In this document: positions 35,709 through 44,878 of the stretch, in pieces
Position numbering within the stretch: position 1 is the first letter of the stretch
Layout: every line of letters starts with the position of its first letter
Assembly: GCF_038900055.1 (NCBI RefSeq)
Contig: NZ_JBBMQM010000001.1
Span: forward strand, 3,162,001-3,226,000
Length of the DNA: 64,000 bases
Reading direction: 5' to 3'
DNA from: Henriciella sp. AS95
GTDB taxonomy: Bacteria; Pseudomonadota; Alphaproteobacteria; Caulobacterales; Hyphomonadaceae
Position numbers and translations under genes: made by a program
The notes under the pieces: generated by a model
What the model saw: only the letters and a program-made list of their open reading frames with translations
Databases searched by the model: none
Told to the model about the DNA's origin: nothing

Positions 35709-36938
35709 CTACGCTTGCTGCGTTCGCTTCTTCCACGTCATGGGAAGGCTAAGCAAGGCGATGATTGATCCGATCTTGATTCGTTTTGGCGCGTTTTCAT
35801 CCAGCTCGAAATGAGAGAAACCGGCCAGACACTCCTCAAGCAACACGCGAAGCTCCAGCCGCGCAAGCAGGTGGCCGACGCAGAGGTGCGGTCCGGTCGA
35901 AAACATGAGATGAGTTCGTGACTGCCGCTCTGCATCAAACTGGTGAGGACATCCATTCACGCTCTCATCGTAACCCGCCAGAGCCAGCGGGCACAGGACA
36001 AGATCTCCAGCCTTCAGCTTGACCCCCTCCAGCTCCACGTCCGACACGACCGTCCGAACAGTGTTTACAACACCACACGTTCGGAGTGTCTCTTCCAGAA
36101 AGCCCTTGCGAAGCTCTTCTGAACCAGCCAGGGCTTGCTGAAGCTCTGGCCGGGCGGCCAGGCGTTCAAACATGAAGCCGGCTCCATTCGCGACCGTATC
36201 GAGTCCTGCAAGAAACAGCAGAAAACACATCGATTCCAGTTCATCTTCACCGAGCCCGGCCGGGCCGGACTGCTCTTCGATCAAAGCGCTGATCAGGTCA
36301 TTCTGAGGCGCCTTCCGCCGCTCACCAATCGCTTCTCTCAGATGCCCTATAATTTCGGCAGCCAGCTCTTGGCGCCGCGGCCCGTTGGGGATGGAGAACC
36401 ACTCTTCAACGATCTCGCGGAACCTGTGAAACTTTGTTTCCGGCAATCCCATGAGCTTGAGAAAGACATAGACCGGCAGCGGAATAGCGATCTTGGCCAT
36501 GAAGTCGCCCTGCGCCGTTTCAGCGGCCGCGTTCACCAGTTCTCTCGCCTTCGCCCGAACCTCGTCTTCCAGCGCATTCACCCGTTTAGATGAGAAGTGC
36601 TTCATCAGGATCAGTCGGTATGGCGTATGCGCAGGCGGATCCAGCGTGAGCGGTATCAGAGTGGGTTGCCCGCTGCTTTTCGGAAGAGTCAGCTGACAAG
36701 ACGAGAAATGCTCTGGATCGGTCAGGATTCTGCTCATTACATCAAACCGCTTCGCGACCCAGTGGCCGCCATTGAGGGATGTAAAGAATAAATCCGGAGC
36801 CTCTTCGAGCATGCGCGCCACGCCGGCCTGAACATTATCCGTCAAATTAGACCTGCCGCTCAAACCGTACAGATCGAACTCGAAGCGCAGCGCATCCGGA
36901 ACATGGGCCGGTACGTCTTGAGTTGTCTCCACGCTCAT
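35709..36938 (-). CDS. Cytochrome P450
   Basis: 409 residues from ATG 36938 (GGAGATCAGGG upstream). I-helix motif AGLDTVANG, E-x-x-R in LEETLRTCG, and heme loop FSTGPHLCVG with thiolate Cys353. It resembles the other P450 of the cluster (same YG-x-S/D...N-GGHW start and CGVVNT...V region), so it is a diverged CYP101-type paralogue. It could share the ferredoxin at 16.1 kb; none is adjacent. Divergent from the LuxE-like gene with an operator copy between the two. Confidence 0.9.
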   Translation of the reverse strand: MSVETTQDVPAHVPDALRFEFDLYGLSGRSNLTDNVQAGVARMLEEAPDLFFTSLNGGHWVAKRFDVMSRILTDPEHFSSCQLTLPKSSGQPTLIPLTLDPPAHTPYRLILMKHFSSKRVNALEDEVRAKARELVNAAAETAQGDFMAKIAIPLPVYVFLKLMGLPETKFHRFREIVEEWFSIPNGPRRQELAAEIIGHLREAIGERRKAPQNDLISALIEEQSGPAGLGEDELESMCFLLFLAGLDTVANGAGFMFERLAARPELQQALAGSEELRKGFLEETLRTCGVVNTVRTVVSDVELEGVKLKAGDLVLCPLALAGYDESVNGCPHQFDAERQSRTHLMFSTGPHLCVGHLLARLELRVLLEECLAGFSHFELDENAPKRIKIGSIIALLSLPMTWKKRTQQA

Positions 36939-37006
36939 CCCTGATCTCCTCACCCGTTTATCGCCCGACTTTGTGGACGGTTAGAAAAAACTGTTGATCC
37001 ATTAAT

Positions 37007-37019
37007 CTTATGACGATAG
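37007..37019. promoter_or_regulatory. 13-bp operator candidate, copy 11
   Basis: CTTATGACGATAG between the divergent P450 (69 bp) and LuxE-like gene (84 bp). Confidence 0.5.
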
Positions 37020-37102
37020 GTATACGAGTGAAACAAAAATGCAAGTTTGATACATCGATCAAATTCGGGTCAAAACTTGGTAAAAATAAGGGAGGCGAGA
37101 AA

Positions 37103-38527
37103 ATGCCAGAGGTTCTTACGGTCGATGAATTCATTGCTGATCCAGTGGAGTACTTTGACTGGTCGCTGACCGACATGTTCACGATGCCGGCCGAAAAAAG
37201 AAATCAATTTCAAATTGAAGGCCTGAAGATTCGGTTCGAGCAATTGCGTGATCGGATCGGATTTCTCAAAAAGCTCGCAGACAGAGACGGTATAAACAGC
37301 ATCGAAAAGGTAGAGGATGTCATACCTCTCCTCTTTGATCATACGATCTATAAATCCTATCCCTCCTCCCTTCTCGAAACGAACAACTTCACCAAGATCA
37401 ATTTATGGTTGAGCAAGCTGACAACCGCGAACGTTCGTGATGTAGACGTTTCCGCCTGTACGAGCATTGATAGCTGGCTCGATGTCATGGATCGCGAGAC
37501 GGAGCTGTGCATCCATCACTCGTCTGGCACAACCGGAACAGTGTCCCTGTTTCCAAAGGCGAAGGCCGAACTGTCCGCCTTCACCAAACTTTATCCTCTT
37601 AGGTTTCAAAAGTTTGGCGATCCACGCCCACGCGAAGTGCAGCCGAAAGCGCATGTGATTTCGCCAAGCTTCCGTAGCGGCGGATCTGCACACTTTCGAA
37701 TTAATGATGAGTATTTCAAGCGAATCGCGCACGGCGACGATGACTTCATGCACGTCGCGTTTCCCGGCCGGATGAGTGCAGACATCCTGTACCTCGCGGG
37801 TCGCATCAGGGCCGCCAAAGCACGGGGCGAACTAGACCGCCTCGAGCTTTCTCCCACCCTCATGTCCCGGCTTCAGGAGTTTGAGACTGACCAGTCGAAA
37901 CGCGAAGAGCGGATGCGGGAATTTCTTGAGGAAGTAACCACTAAACTTGCTGGCGAGCGTGTCTTCATGGCCTGCGCCCCCACCTATCTCTGGCCTCTTG
38001 CCGAGCGGTCTCTTGAAAATGGCAAGTCCGGCGTCTTCGCTTCGGATTCCGTGATCTCGAGCGGCGGCGGCGCAAAGGGAATGGTTCTTCCTGACGATTG
38101 GAAAGAGCAGGTGATGAAGTTTGCGGGCGTTGACCGCCTCACCATGAACTTCGCCATGACTGAGATGAACGCGAACAATCTTCTGTGTGAGAACGGCCAT
38201 TATCATATGGCCCCATGGATCATACCGTTCATCCTCGATCCAGACACGAGCGAACCGCTTCCACGAACCGGGACTGTCTCGGGTCGCCTGGCCTTCTATG
38301 ACTTGCTGCCCGACACCCATTGGGGGGGCTTCATCACCGGTGATGCCGTAACGATGACCTGGGACAAGCCCTGCGGCTGCGGCCGCGAAGGCCCGTACCT
38401 GCACCAGACAATCAGTCGTTTCAGCGAACTCCAGGGGGGTGACGACAAGATCAGCTGCGCCGCATCGGCGGAAGCCCATGAAGAAGCGATGGACTACCTG
38501 GCGTCCCTTCAATCGGGCGCGTCCTGA
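37103..38527 (+). CDS. LuxE-like acyl-adenylating synthetase
   Basis: 474 residues from ATG 37103, preceded by AAGGGAGGCGAG. An adenylate-forming P-loop is present as HHSSGTTGTVSLFPKA (about 139-154), but the rest is unlike standard acyl-CoA ligases and closer to the LuxE acyl-protein synthetase/PaaK side of the ANL superfamily. A late CGCGREGPYLHQTISRFSELQGGDDK segment resembles the C-terminal region of such enzymes. The next gene is a clear LuxC reductase; in luminous bacteria LuxE activates a fatty acid and passes it to LuxC for reduction to aldehyde. A similar two-step carboxylate reductase is inferred. No luciferase gene is present. Confidence 0.68.
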   Translation: MPEVLTVDEFIADPVEYFDWSLTDMFTMPAEKRNQFQIEGLKIRFEQLRDRIGFLKKLADRDGINSIEKVEDVIPLLFDHTIYKSYPSSLLETNNFTKINLWLSKLTTANVRDVDVSACTSIDSWLDVMDRETELCIHHSSGTTGTVSLFPKAKAELSAFTKLYPLRFQKFGDPRPREVQPKAHVISPSFRSGGSAHFRINDEYFKRIAHGDDDFMHVAFPGRMSADILYLAGRIRAAKARGELDRLELSPTLMSRLQEFETDQSKREERMREFLEEVTTKLAGERVFMACAPTYLWPLAERSLENGKSGVFASDSVISSGGGAKGMVLPDDWKEQVMKFAGVDRLTMNFAMTEMNANNLLCENGHYHMAPWIIPFILDPDTSEPLPRTGTVSGRLAFYDLLPDTHWGGFITGDAVTMTWDKPCGCGREGPYLHQTISRFSELQGGDDKISCAASAEAHEEAMDYLASLQSGAS

Positions 38528-38561
38528 AAGCCGTCCATCAATCAGCAGGAAAGTGTCTCAC

Positions 38562-40043
38562 ATGACCACTCTTAAAACAGCGGCGAAAACTGAAATCGCC
38601 CCAGCAGTCATTCGCGGGCAGATCATCGATACGGATCTTGTCGATTTTGGCGGACGCAATGGCGACCTGAAGTTCCGCGCGCCGGACCCGAACTCGTTAC
38701 TGGGGCGCCTGCCTCTCGGCAATCCGAACCGACTTCAGGACATGTACAGCCTCAGCATGGATGAGGTCACTGACTACTTGCTGTCGCTTGGCAAAGAACT
38801 CGACATCAAAACGAACAAGCACCTGCAGTACGCGCTCGATTTGACGATCCAGACGGCACCAATGACGCCACCACTGGTTCGCAACCAGTACGCTCGTTTG
38901 CCGTCGCTGTTCACCCGCGAAGAAATCGACGATATGATCGGCCAGATCGGTCGCCCCTATCTGGAAGACTGGGTCCTCGACCGAACGACCTCAACCGGTG
39001 CCAAGCGATACGTCAAAGCCTTCGGTGCCCGCGCCATCCATATTGTTGCCGGCAACAGTCCGGTCCTTTCTGCGGTCACAGCCATGCGCAATGCGGTTGC
39101 GCGGGGTGATGCAATCATCAAGGCGCCTTCCAATGATCCTTTCACCGGGATCGCCGTCGCTCGCACCATGATCGACATGGCGCCAGACCACCCAATTACG
39201 AAGCACCTTAGCATCGCATACTGGAAGGGCGGCGACGAAGCTTTCGAGAGCAAGCTCTACCAGCCGCACAATGTTGAAAAAATCGTCGCATGGGGTGGCT
39301 TTGCGTCGGTCAAGCACATCACGAAATACATTCAGCCCGGTATCGAACTCATCTCTCTGGATCCCAAGAGGAGCATCAGCATCATTGGTCCCGAAGCGTT
39401 CGATGATGACGCTTCCATGAACCAGGTGGCGAAACGTGTCGCTGCTGACTTCGGCGCTCATAACCAGGAAGTCTGCGCCAGCGCTCGGGTCGTCTACGTC
39501 CTGTCCGGCTCCGACGATAAGGGCATCGAGCAGACCACCGAACTGGCCCGCCGCGCTTATGACAGCCTCAGAAAACTGCCCGAGCATGTCAGCACGAAGC
39601 CGAAATTCGGCATCAACAGAGACCTGAAAAGCCAGCTCGATTCGGCGTCCCTATTGGATGATTTCTATGAAGTCGTGGGCGGCGAGGATGATGATGGCGC
39701 TGTCATCGTCTCAAAACTTCCCGAACCCGTTGATTTTGCGCCAAGCCTCACAAATCGCGTGGCCAATTTTGTGCCCGTCGACTCGATAGAGGACGTCTAC
39801 CCACGAATTGACGCTTACTGCCAGACGATTGGCATCTACCCAGAAAAGCTCGTGCCCGAAATTCAGGACCGGCTGGCATTGGCCGGCGGCCAGCGACTGG
39901 TCTCGCTCGGATATGCGGGCATGGCAGCGACCGGCTTTGGCGCGCCGCAAGACGGCGTCGAGCCTGTTCGGCGGCTCTGCAAGTTCATTTTCCGGGAAGA
40001 AGCAGATCTAGAAACGACCCCTGCCCTGTGGAAGGTCGACTGA
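38562..40043 (+). CDS. luxC: LuxC family acyl-CoA/acyl-protein reductase
   Basis: 493 residues from ATG 38562 (AGGAAAG upstream); a longer frame overlapping the LuxE-like gene is unlikely. The aldehyde-dehydrogenase-like LuxC fold is seen in IHIVAGNSPVLSAVTAMRNA, IIKAPSNDPFTG and the catalytic cysteine C305 in HNQEVCASARVVY. LuxC reduces an activated acyl group to aldehyde with NADPH; the reverse, oxidation of an aldehyde to an acyl thioester, is also conceivable in a catabolic setting. It sits between the LuxE-like gene and an SDR that could interconvert the aldehyde and alcohol. Confidence 0.82.
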   Translation: MTTLKTAAKTEIAPAVIRGQIIDTDLVDFGGRNGDLKFRAPDPNSLLGRLPLGNPNRLQDMYSLSMDEVTDYLLSLGKELDIKTNKHLQYALDLTIQTAPMTPPLVRNQYARLPSLFTREEIDDMIGQIGRPYLEDWVLDRTTSTGAKRYVKAFGARAIHIVAGNSPVLSAVTAMRNAVARGDAIIKAPSNDPFTGIAVARTMIDMAPDHPITKHLSIAYWKGGDEAFESKLYQPHNVEKIVAWGGFASVKHITKYIQPGIELISLDPKRSISIIGPEAFDDDASMNQVAKRVAADFGAHNQEVCASARVVYVLSGSDDKGIEQTTELARRAYDSLRKLPEHVSTKPKFGINRDLKSQLDSASLLDDFYEVVGGEDDDGAVIVSKLPEPVDFAPSLTNRVANFVPVDSIEDVYPRIDAYCQTIGIYPEKLVPEIQDRLALAGGQRLVSLGYAGMAATGFGAPQDGVEPVRRLCKFIFREEADLETTPALWKVD

Positions 40044-40064
40044 TCCCAGTCGGTAAGTGCAGCA

Positions 40065-41033
40065 ATGATGACACCTTCGAAATCACGATTTGACGAAAAC
40101 TCGACAGCACAAGAAGTGCTTGAGGGCGTCAATATGTCAGGAAAAGTCGCCGTAATTACAGGCGGCGGCGGCGGCCTGGGCTTTGAGACTGCTCGATGCC
40201 TGATGGCAGCCGGTGCTGACGTCATCATTGGCGGACGCACACCTGACAAAATTAGAGATGCCGCCGATTCCCTTGCAAAGACGTATCCGGATCTGGAGGT
40301 CCATAGCTTCACGCTTGATCTGGCCGACCTCGAAAGCGTGGATCGATTTGCCGATGACGTGATCGCTCTCGGGCGTCCCATCGATTTACTCATTGCAAAT
40401 GCGGGGATCATGGCATGCCCACTGGCCCGAACGAATATCGGCCTCGAAATGCAATTTGGGACCAATTACGTCGGACACGCCTTGCTGATCAGCCGTCTGG
40501 CGTCGTCGTTACGGACCGATTCAGACACGCGAGTCGTCTGCCTGAGCTCTTCGGGTCATCACTTTTCGCCTGTCACGCTGGATGATCTCAACTTCCAGGA
40601 GCGCGACTATGACAAATGGGTTGCGTACGGACAGTCTAAGACGGCCTGCGCCCTCCTCGCGCGGAAGGTTCAGACCGACATGTCAGATCGAAACGTCACC
40701 GGTCTCGCCGTACACCCTGGCGTGATTGGCACTGGTCTGATGCGCCACCTCACCAAAGACGACTATGTCGCCTTGAGGAAACGACCCGATGCCCCCGACC
40801 CGTCCTCCCGCAAACGAAAGAATGTGGAGCAAGGCGCGGCCACCACTGTCTGGGCGGCGAGCGAACCCTCACTAAAAGGCAAGTTTGCCTATCTTGAGGA
40901 CTGCCAGATCGCTCAACCGATTGAGCAGCCGAACACCGTTTCTGGCGTACTTCCGTATGCGGAAGACCCAGTTACGGCTGACCGGCTATGGGCCGAAACC
41001 GAAGAACTTATTGGGAGAAAATTACCGCTCTGA
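40065..41033 (+). CDS. SDR family oxidoreductase
   Basis: 322 residues, longer than classical SDRs and resembling the retinol-dehydrogenase/WW-domain oxidoreductase branch. Nucleotide motif AVITGGGGGLGFETA, active-site YGQSK (Y-x-x-x-K), and LIANAGIMACP for the NNAG position. It follows luxC by 21 bp and precedes the TonB receptor, so alcohol-aldehyde interconversion linked to LuxC is a reasonable inference. Two adjacent ATGs (40065, 40068) have only weak ribosome sites. Confidence 0.9.
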   Translation: MMTPSKSRFDENSTAQEVLEGVNMSGKVAVITGGGGGLGFETARCLMAAGADVIIGGRTPDKIRDAADSLAKTYPDLEVHSFTLDLADLESVDRFADDVIALGRPIDLLIANAGIMACPLARTNIGLEMQFGTNYVGHALLISRLASSLRTDSDTRVVCLSSSGHHFSPVTLDDLNFQERDYDKWVAYGQSKTACALLARKVQTDMSDRNVTGLAVHPGVIGTGLMRHLTKDDYVALRKRPDAPDPSSRKRKNVEQGAATTVWAASEPSLKGKFAYLEDCQIAQPIEQPNTVSGVLPYAEDPVTADRLWAETEELIGRKLPL

Positions 41034-41128
41034 GAAGAGCGCGATCAAGGCTGCACCCGCACGCGTGCACGTACCAAAAAAAGTAACTCAAGTTGCGATG
41101 CCGACGGAGTCGGCAAGGGAGGAAAACC

Positions 41129-43567
41129 ATGAAATTCTACTTCAACACAACGGCCATGTCAGTGGTCACTTTGGCCATGCTGGGATCGGATGCGATCCTC
41201 GGGATGGCGAACGCTCAAGAGCAAACGACGGCTGAAGTCGAGGCGGCGCAGACGCAAGAGGATAAACTTGCGCGTCTGGGCGTCGTGACGGTGTCAGCAC
41301 GCCGTCGCGACGAAAGCATCAACGACGCGCCGGTCGCGATCACCGCCCTGGATGGTGATCAGCTTGGCGACTATGCCATCGACGATTTTTCGGACATTGC
41401 GACCCAGGTTCCAACGATGGTGGTTGGCCGTGGCACATCGGGGACTGGAGCCAGCATCTTTCTGAGAGGTGTTGGTTCAACATCACTCAGTGCCGGCTTC
41501 GACCAATCCGTGTCGATCAATTTCGATGGCGTCCCGATGAGCCGCGGACGGGAAATCATTCTGAGCCAGTACGACATTGAGCGGGTAGAGGTGCTGAAGG
41601 GTCCTCAGGCTCTGTTCTTTGGGAAGAATACAACCGGTGGTCTGATCAATGTCGTGACCAAAGGTCCGACCGATATATTCGAGGCCGGAGGTCGAGTTGG
41701 CTATGGCTTTGAAGCAGACAAAATTTATGGCGAAGGCTTTGTATCAGGGCCACTGACGGACACGCTGAGTGCCAGGCTTGCCGTTCGTGCGGTTGATAGC
41801 GAAGGCGCATTTGAAAACAACGCATCGCTGGTTTCCACAGATCCACTTGGCCGCACGATTCGCCGGACATCTGAAAAGCGCGGCGGAGAAGAAGACCTGA
41901 GCGGTCGCTTCACCTTGGACTGGACGCCGTCGGAGTTTGCCAATCTGGAACTCAAGGTGGGTGCCAGCAGTCACGAGGATCGTGGTGCATCAGAGCTGGT
42001 TGAGCGCGTTTGCGCGGCGGGTCGGACAACACCCGCAACGGCAAATGGTGTCCCACCGAGCCCAAACTCGGGCTGCACCATCGACGGCGTATCCGACTAT
42101 GTGACGATCCCTCAGGAAGTAACGATAAACTACCCGTTCGCACGTGACGGAGAGCCCTACGCGGATTTTAACTCCGAGTACGGTATTCTTACCGGCAGCT
42201 TCAGCTTTGATACGTTCGATATCGATACGATCACGGGCTACTATCAGTTTGAGCAGCAGGATCTGAACAACGTCGGAGGCGAATCCTACCCCGCCACTTT
42301 CACTCAGCGGGCCGACTTCTCTCAAGCCTCGCAAGAAATTCGATTTACGACGAAATGGGACGGCCCGTTCAATCTGATGTTCGGTGGCTTTTATTCGGAT
42401 GAAGACTTTCTCTTCTATTCGTCGGCTTACATTTTCCCGGTTCCAGTCGATCCAGTTCAGAACACCGCCAGGACATTTGTTCGCAACTCAGAATTCGAGG
42501 CGACCACGACGTCGCTTTTCGCCGAAGCGCGCTATGACCTTACCGACACGCTGGAACTATCGGGCGGCGCCCGTTGGTCGCGCGTGGAACGGGATTCACT
42601 GCAGTTCTCCGCAGCGCCCCATTCGAATTTTGCCGGCGCATTTCCGGACGGCGTCAGACTGGAAGACGAGTTCTCGGATGAAAACGTGTCGCCACAAGTC
42701 ACCCTACGCTGGAAACCATCGGTCAATACGACCTGGTATGTCAGCTATAAGGAGGGTTTCAAATCTGGTGGATACAACCTCTCTCAGTCTCTGACACCAG
42801 CGGCTTCTGTTGCAGCGGGCGAGTATGACAGCGAGACAGCCCAGGGCTTCGAAGTTGGCCTGAGAACGATTGCGTTTGATCAGCAGCTTCGCTTCAACGC
42901 GACTGCCTATGACTTCGAATACGACAACCTTCAGGTGCAGAAGTTCGACCCGGTTACGATCGGTCAGATTTCCGACAATGCCGGTTCGCTTACGACCAAA
43001 GGCGTGGAAGTTGATTTCGACTTCGCTCCGAATGCGGTCGAAGGTCTGTCGATCCGCGGTGCGCTGGCGTACAATGACGCCTCATATAGCGACTATGTTG
43101 GCCAGTGTTTTGGCGGACAGACAATTGCCGAGGGTTGTACGCTACTTCCAAACAATGGTGCCTTCACCAGCCGTGATTATGATGGCCTCACGCCGCCAAA
43201 ATCACCTGAGTGGTCCGGCCGGTTCGGCGGCTCGTACCAGTTCCCGATTGGTAGCCTGACAGCACAATTGTCTTCAGACCTAACCTATACGTCTGAATAC
43301 AATTACACGGACACCCTGCGCCCGGATTCCATTCAGGATGCGTTTACGAAGATTGATGCTGCGTTCTCGATCACGGGCCCAACCGATCAATGGACAGTTT
43401 CACTGATCGGACGGAACCTCACCGACGAACTGGTCGCGTCAAGCGCCAACGATATTCCGTTCACTGGCGGTGCAGGAACTGGCACGACATCTGGCACGCG
43501 CAGCGACATGTCGGCTCAGGTCGCCAATCCTCGCGAGGTCTATCTCGAGCTGTCCTATCGCTTCTAG
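41129..43567 (+). CDS. TonB-dependent receptor
   Basis: 812 residues from ATG 41129 (AAGGGAGG upstream): signal peptide (MKFYFNTTAMSVVTLAMLGSD...ANAQ), plug beginning ARLGVVTVSARRRDESINDAPVAITA, with RVEVLKGPQALFFGKNTTGGL, then the barrel with an aromatic C-terminal strand (VYLELSYRF). A strong terminator follows. Embedded in the catabolic cluster after luxE/luxC/SDR, it likely imports the hydrophobic pathway substrate across the outer membrane. No operator copy was found directly upstream, so it may be read from 37.0 kb. Confidence 0.93.
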   Translation: MKFYFNTTAMSVVTLAMLGSDAILGMANAQEQTTAEVEAAQTQEDKLARLGVVTVSARRRDESINDAPVAITALDGDQLGDYAIDDFSDIATQVPTMVVGRGTSGTGASIFLRGVGSTSLSAGFDQSVSINFDGVPMSRGREIILSQYDIERVEVLKGPQALFFGKNTTGGLINVVTKGPTDIFEAGGRVGYGFEADKIYGEGFVSGPLTDTLSARLAVRAVDSEGAFENNASLVSTDPLGRTIRRTSEKRGGEEDLSGRFTLDWTPSEFANLELKVGASSHEDRGASELVERVCAAGRTTPATANGVPPSPNSGCTIDGVSDYVTIPQEVTINYPFARDGEPYADFNSEYGILTGSFSFDTFDIDTITGYYQFEQQDLNNVGGESYPATFTQRADFSQASQEIRFTTKWDGPFNLMFGGFYSDEDFLFYSSAYIFPVPVDPVQNTARTFVRNSEFEATTTSLFAEARYDLTDTLELSGGARWSRVERDSLQFSAAPHSNFAGAFPDGVRLEDEFSDENVSPQVTLRWKPSVNTTWYVSYKEGFKSGGYNLSQSLTPAASVAAGEYDSETAQGFEVGLRTIAFDQQLRFNATAYDFEYDNLQVQKFDPVTIGQISDNAGSLTTKGVEVDFDFAPNAVEGLSIRGALAYNDASYSDYVGQCFGGQTIAEGCTLLPNNGAFTSRDYDGLTPPKSPEWSGRFGGSYQFPIGSLTAQLSSDLTYTSEYNYTDTLRPDSIQDAFTKIDAAFSITGPTDQWTVSLIGRNLTDELVASSANDIPFTGGAGTGTTSGTRSDMSAQVANPREVYLELSYRF

Positions 43568-43575
43568 ATCAAAGC

Positions 43576-43609
43576 TGGCTGGCGGACATATCAACATGTC
43601 CGCCAGCCA
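43576..43609 (+). terminator. Rho-independent terminator after the TonB receptor
   Basis: Perfect 14-bp stem (TGGCTGGCGGACAT / ATGTCCGCCAGCCA) with a 6-nt loop, 8 bp after the stop and followed by ATTTTTTG. Confidence 0.92.
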
Positions 43610-43722
43610 ATTTTTTGTCGATAAGGCCGGTCAATCCGGCGGCTGATATCGGCAGTTCCGTCCAGGCCATTCAGTCTGGACGGCATTTCTCAACAACCCT
43701 GCTGCCTTGTCATTGGAGCCAC

Positions 43723-44868
43723 ATGAATCTTCTGCTGACCGATGATGACCGCGATTTCCAGCGAGAGGTGCGTGAGTTTCTCGCTGAGAAGCTGACGGAC
43801 GAGCTGCGGCTCGAAGGAGCCCGGTGCAGCGGGATTTATTGCGAGTACGATGTCGCCAATGCCTGGCACAGGATTCTGGCCGACAAGGGATGGAGCGTCC
43901 CCAATTGGCCAATGGAATATGGCGGTTGCGACTGGTCGCCCCTGCAAAACTACATCTTCGAAGTCGAACTTGCCCAAGCGGGCGCGCCGCCAGTTTCGCC
44001 CAATTCAACGCATATGGTCGGTCCCGTCATAATCGCTTTTGGGACGGACGAGCAGAAGGCAAAATATCTGCCAGCGATCAGGAGCGGCGACGACTGGTGG
44101 GCACAGGGCTATTCCGAACCAGGGGCCGGGTCCGACCTGGCGTCGTTGAAATGCGCAGCGAGCCGCCAAGGCGACGAATATGTCGTGAACGGATCCAAAA
44201 TCTGGACAACCCACGCGCATTTTTCAAACAGGATTTTCTGCCTTGTCCGGACACGGACAGAGGGCAAACCGCAGGCAGGGATTAGCTTTCTTCTCATCGA
44301 CCTGGATACGCCGGGCATTTCCATCCGCCCCATCATCTCGATATCGGGCGAACATGAACTGAATGAGGTCTTTTTCTCCGATGTTCGCGTGCCTGTTTCA
44401 TCCAGGATTGGAGAAGAGAATGACGGGTGGACGGTTGCAAAATATCTTCTGCAACACGAGCGGTCTCACACCTGGTCTCCGCTCCTCCGGGCCCGGCTCG
44501 ACAGACTAAAGCATAGAGCCCAACACGCCTGTGCCGAAAAGTTCAGCCGTTGTGAGATTGATCTCACCGCCCTCGAAATGTCCGAGATGAGAGCGTTACA
44601 AGCGAATTCGGAATCCGGCCCGCTCTCAACAGCGACGTCATCAACCATGAAAGTCCTGGGGACTGAGCTGCGCCAGAAAATAAGCGAGCTGGCTCTCGAA
44701 ATCGATGGGCATCCGCCCGTTTCGACACTTGAGCCAGACCTTTTGAGCGCCCTGGGACTGACCGACAGCCAAGTCGCCACACGCACCTATCTCAACGATC
44801 GCGCAGCCTCGATCTACGCCGGGGCCAACGAAGTGCAACGCAACATTATCTGGAACTCAATAAGGTGA
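43723..44868 (+). CDS. Acyl-CoA dehydrogenase
   Basis: 381 residues from ATG 43723 (GGAG upstream); an upstream extension in the same frame crosses the receptor gene and its terminator and is rejected. N-terminal MNLLLTDDDRDFQREVREFLAEKLTDEL, middle-domain WWAQGYSEPGAGSDLASLK, C-terminal TYLNDRAASIYAGANEVQRNI. It closely parallels the 28.7-29.9 kb acyl-CoA dehydrogenase but is shorter in the C-terminal domain. The two may form a heteromeric enzyme as in some steroid pathways, or act at different steps. Confidence 0.91.
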   Translation: MNLLLTDDDRDFQREVREFLAEKLTDELRLEGARCSGIYCEYDVANAWHRILADKGWSVPNWPMEYGGCDWSPLQNYIFEVELAQAGAPPVSPNSTHMVGPVIIAFGTDEQKAKYLPAIRSGDDWWAQGYSEPGAGSDLASLKCAASRQGDEYVVNGSKIWTTHAHFSNRIFCLVRTRTEGKPQAGISFLLIDLDTPGISIRPIISISGEHELNEVFFSDVRVPVSSRIGEENDGWTVAKYLLQHERSHTWSPLLRARLDRLKHRAQHACAEKFSRCEIDLTALEMSEMRALQANSESGPLSTATSSTMKVLGTELRQKISELALEIDGHPPVSTLEPDLLSALGLTDSQVATRTYLNDRAASIYAGANEVQRNIIWNSIR

Positions 44869-44878
44869 GAAACACTGA

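Noticed and set aside
33290-40043. A bacterial luciferase operon
   Set aside because: LuxC and a LuxE-like protein are present, but the flavoprotein at 33.3 kb is of the nitronate-monooxygenase family, not LuxA/LuxB, and no luxD is seen.
43390-43722. Upstream N-terminal extension of the acyl-CoA dehydrogenase
   Set aside because: The frame is open but runs through the receptor gene and its strong terminator; the family N-terminus begins at 43723.
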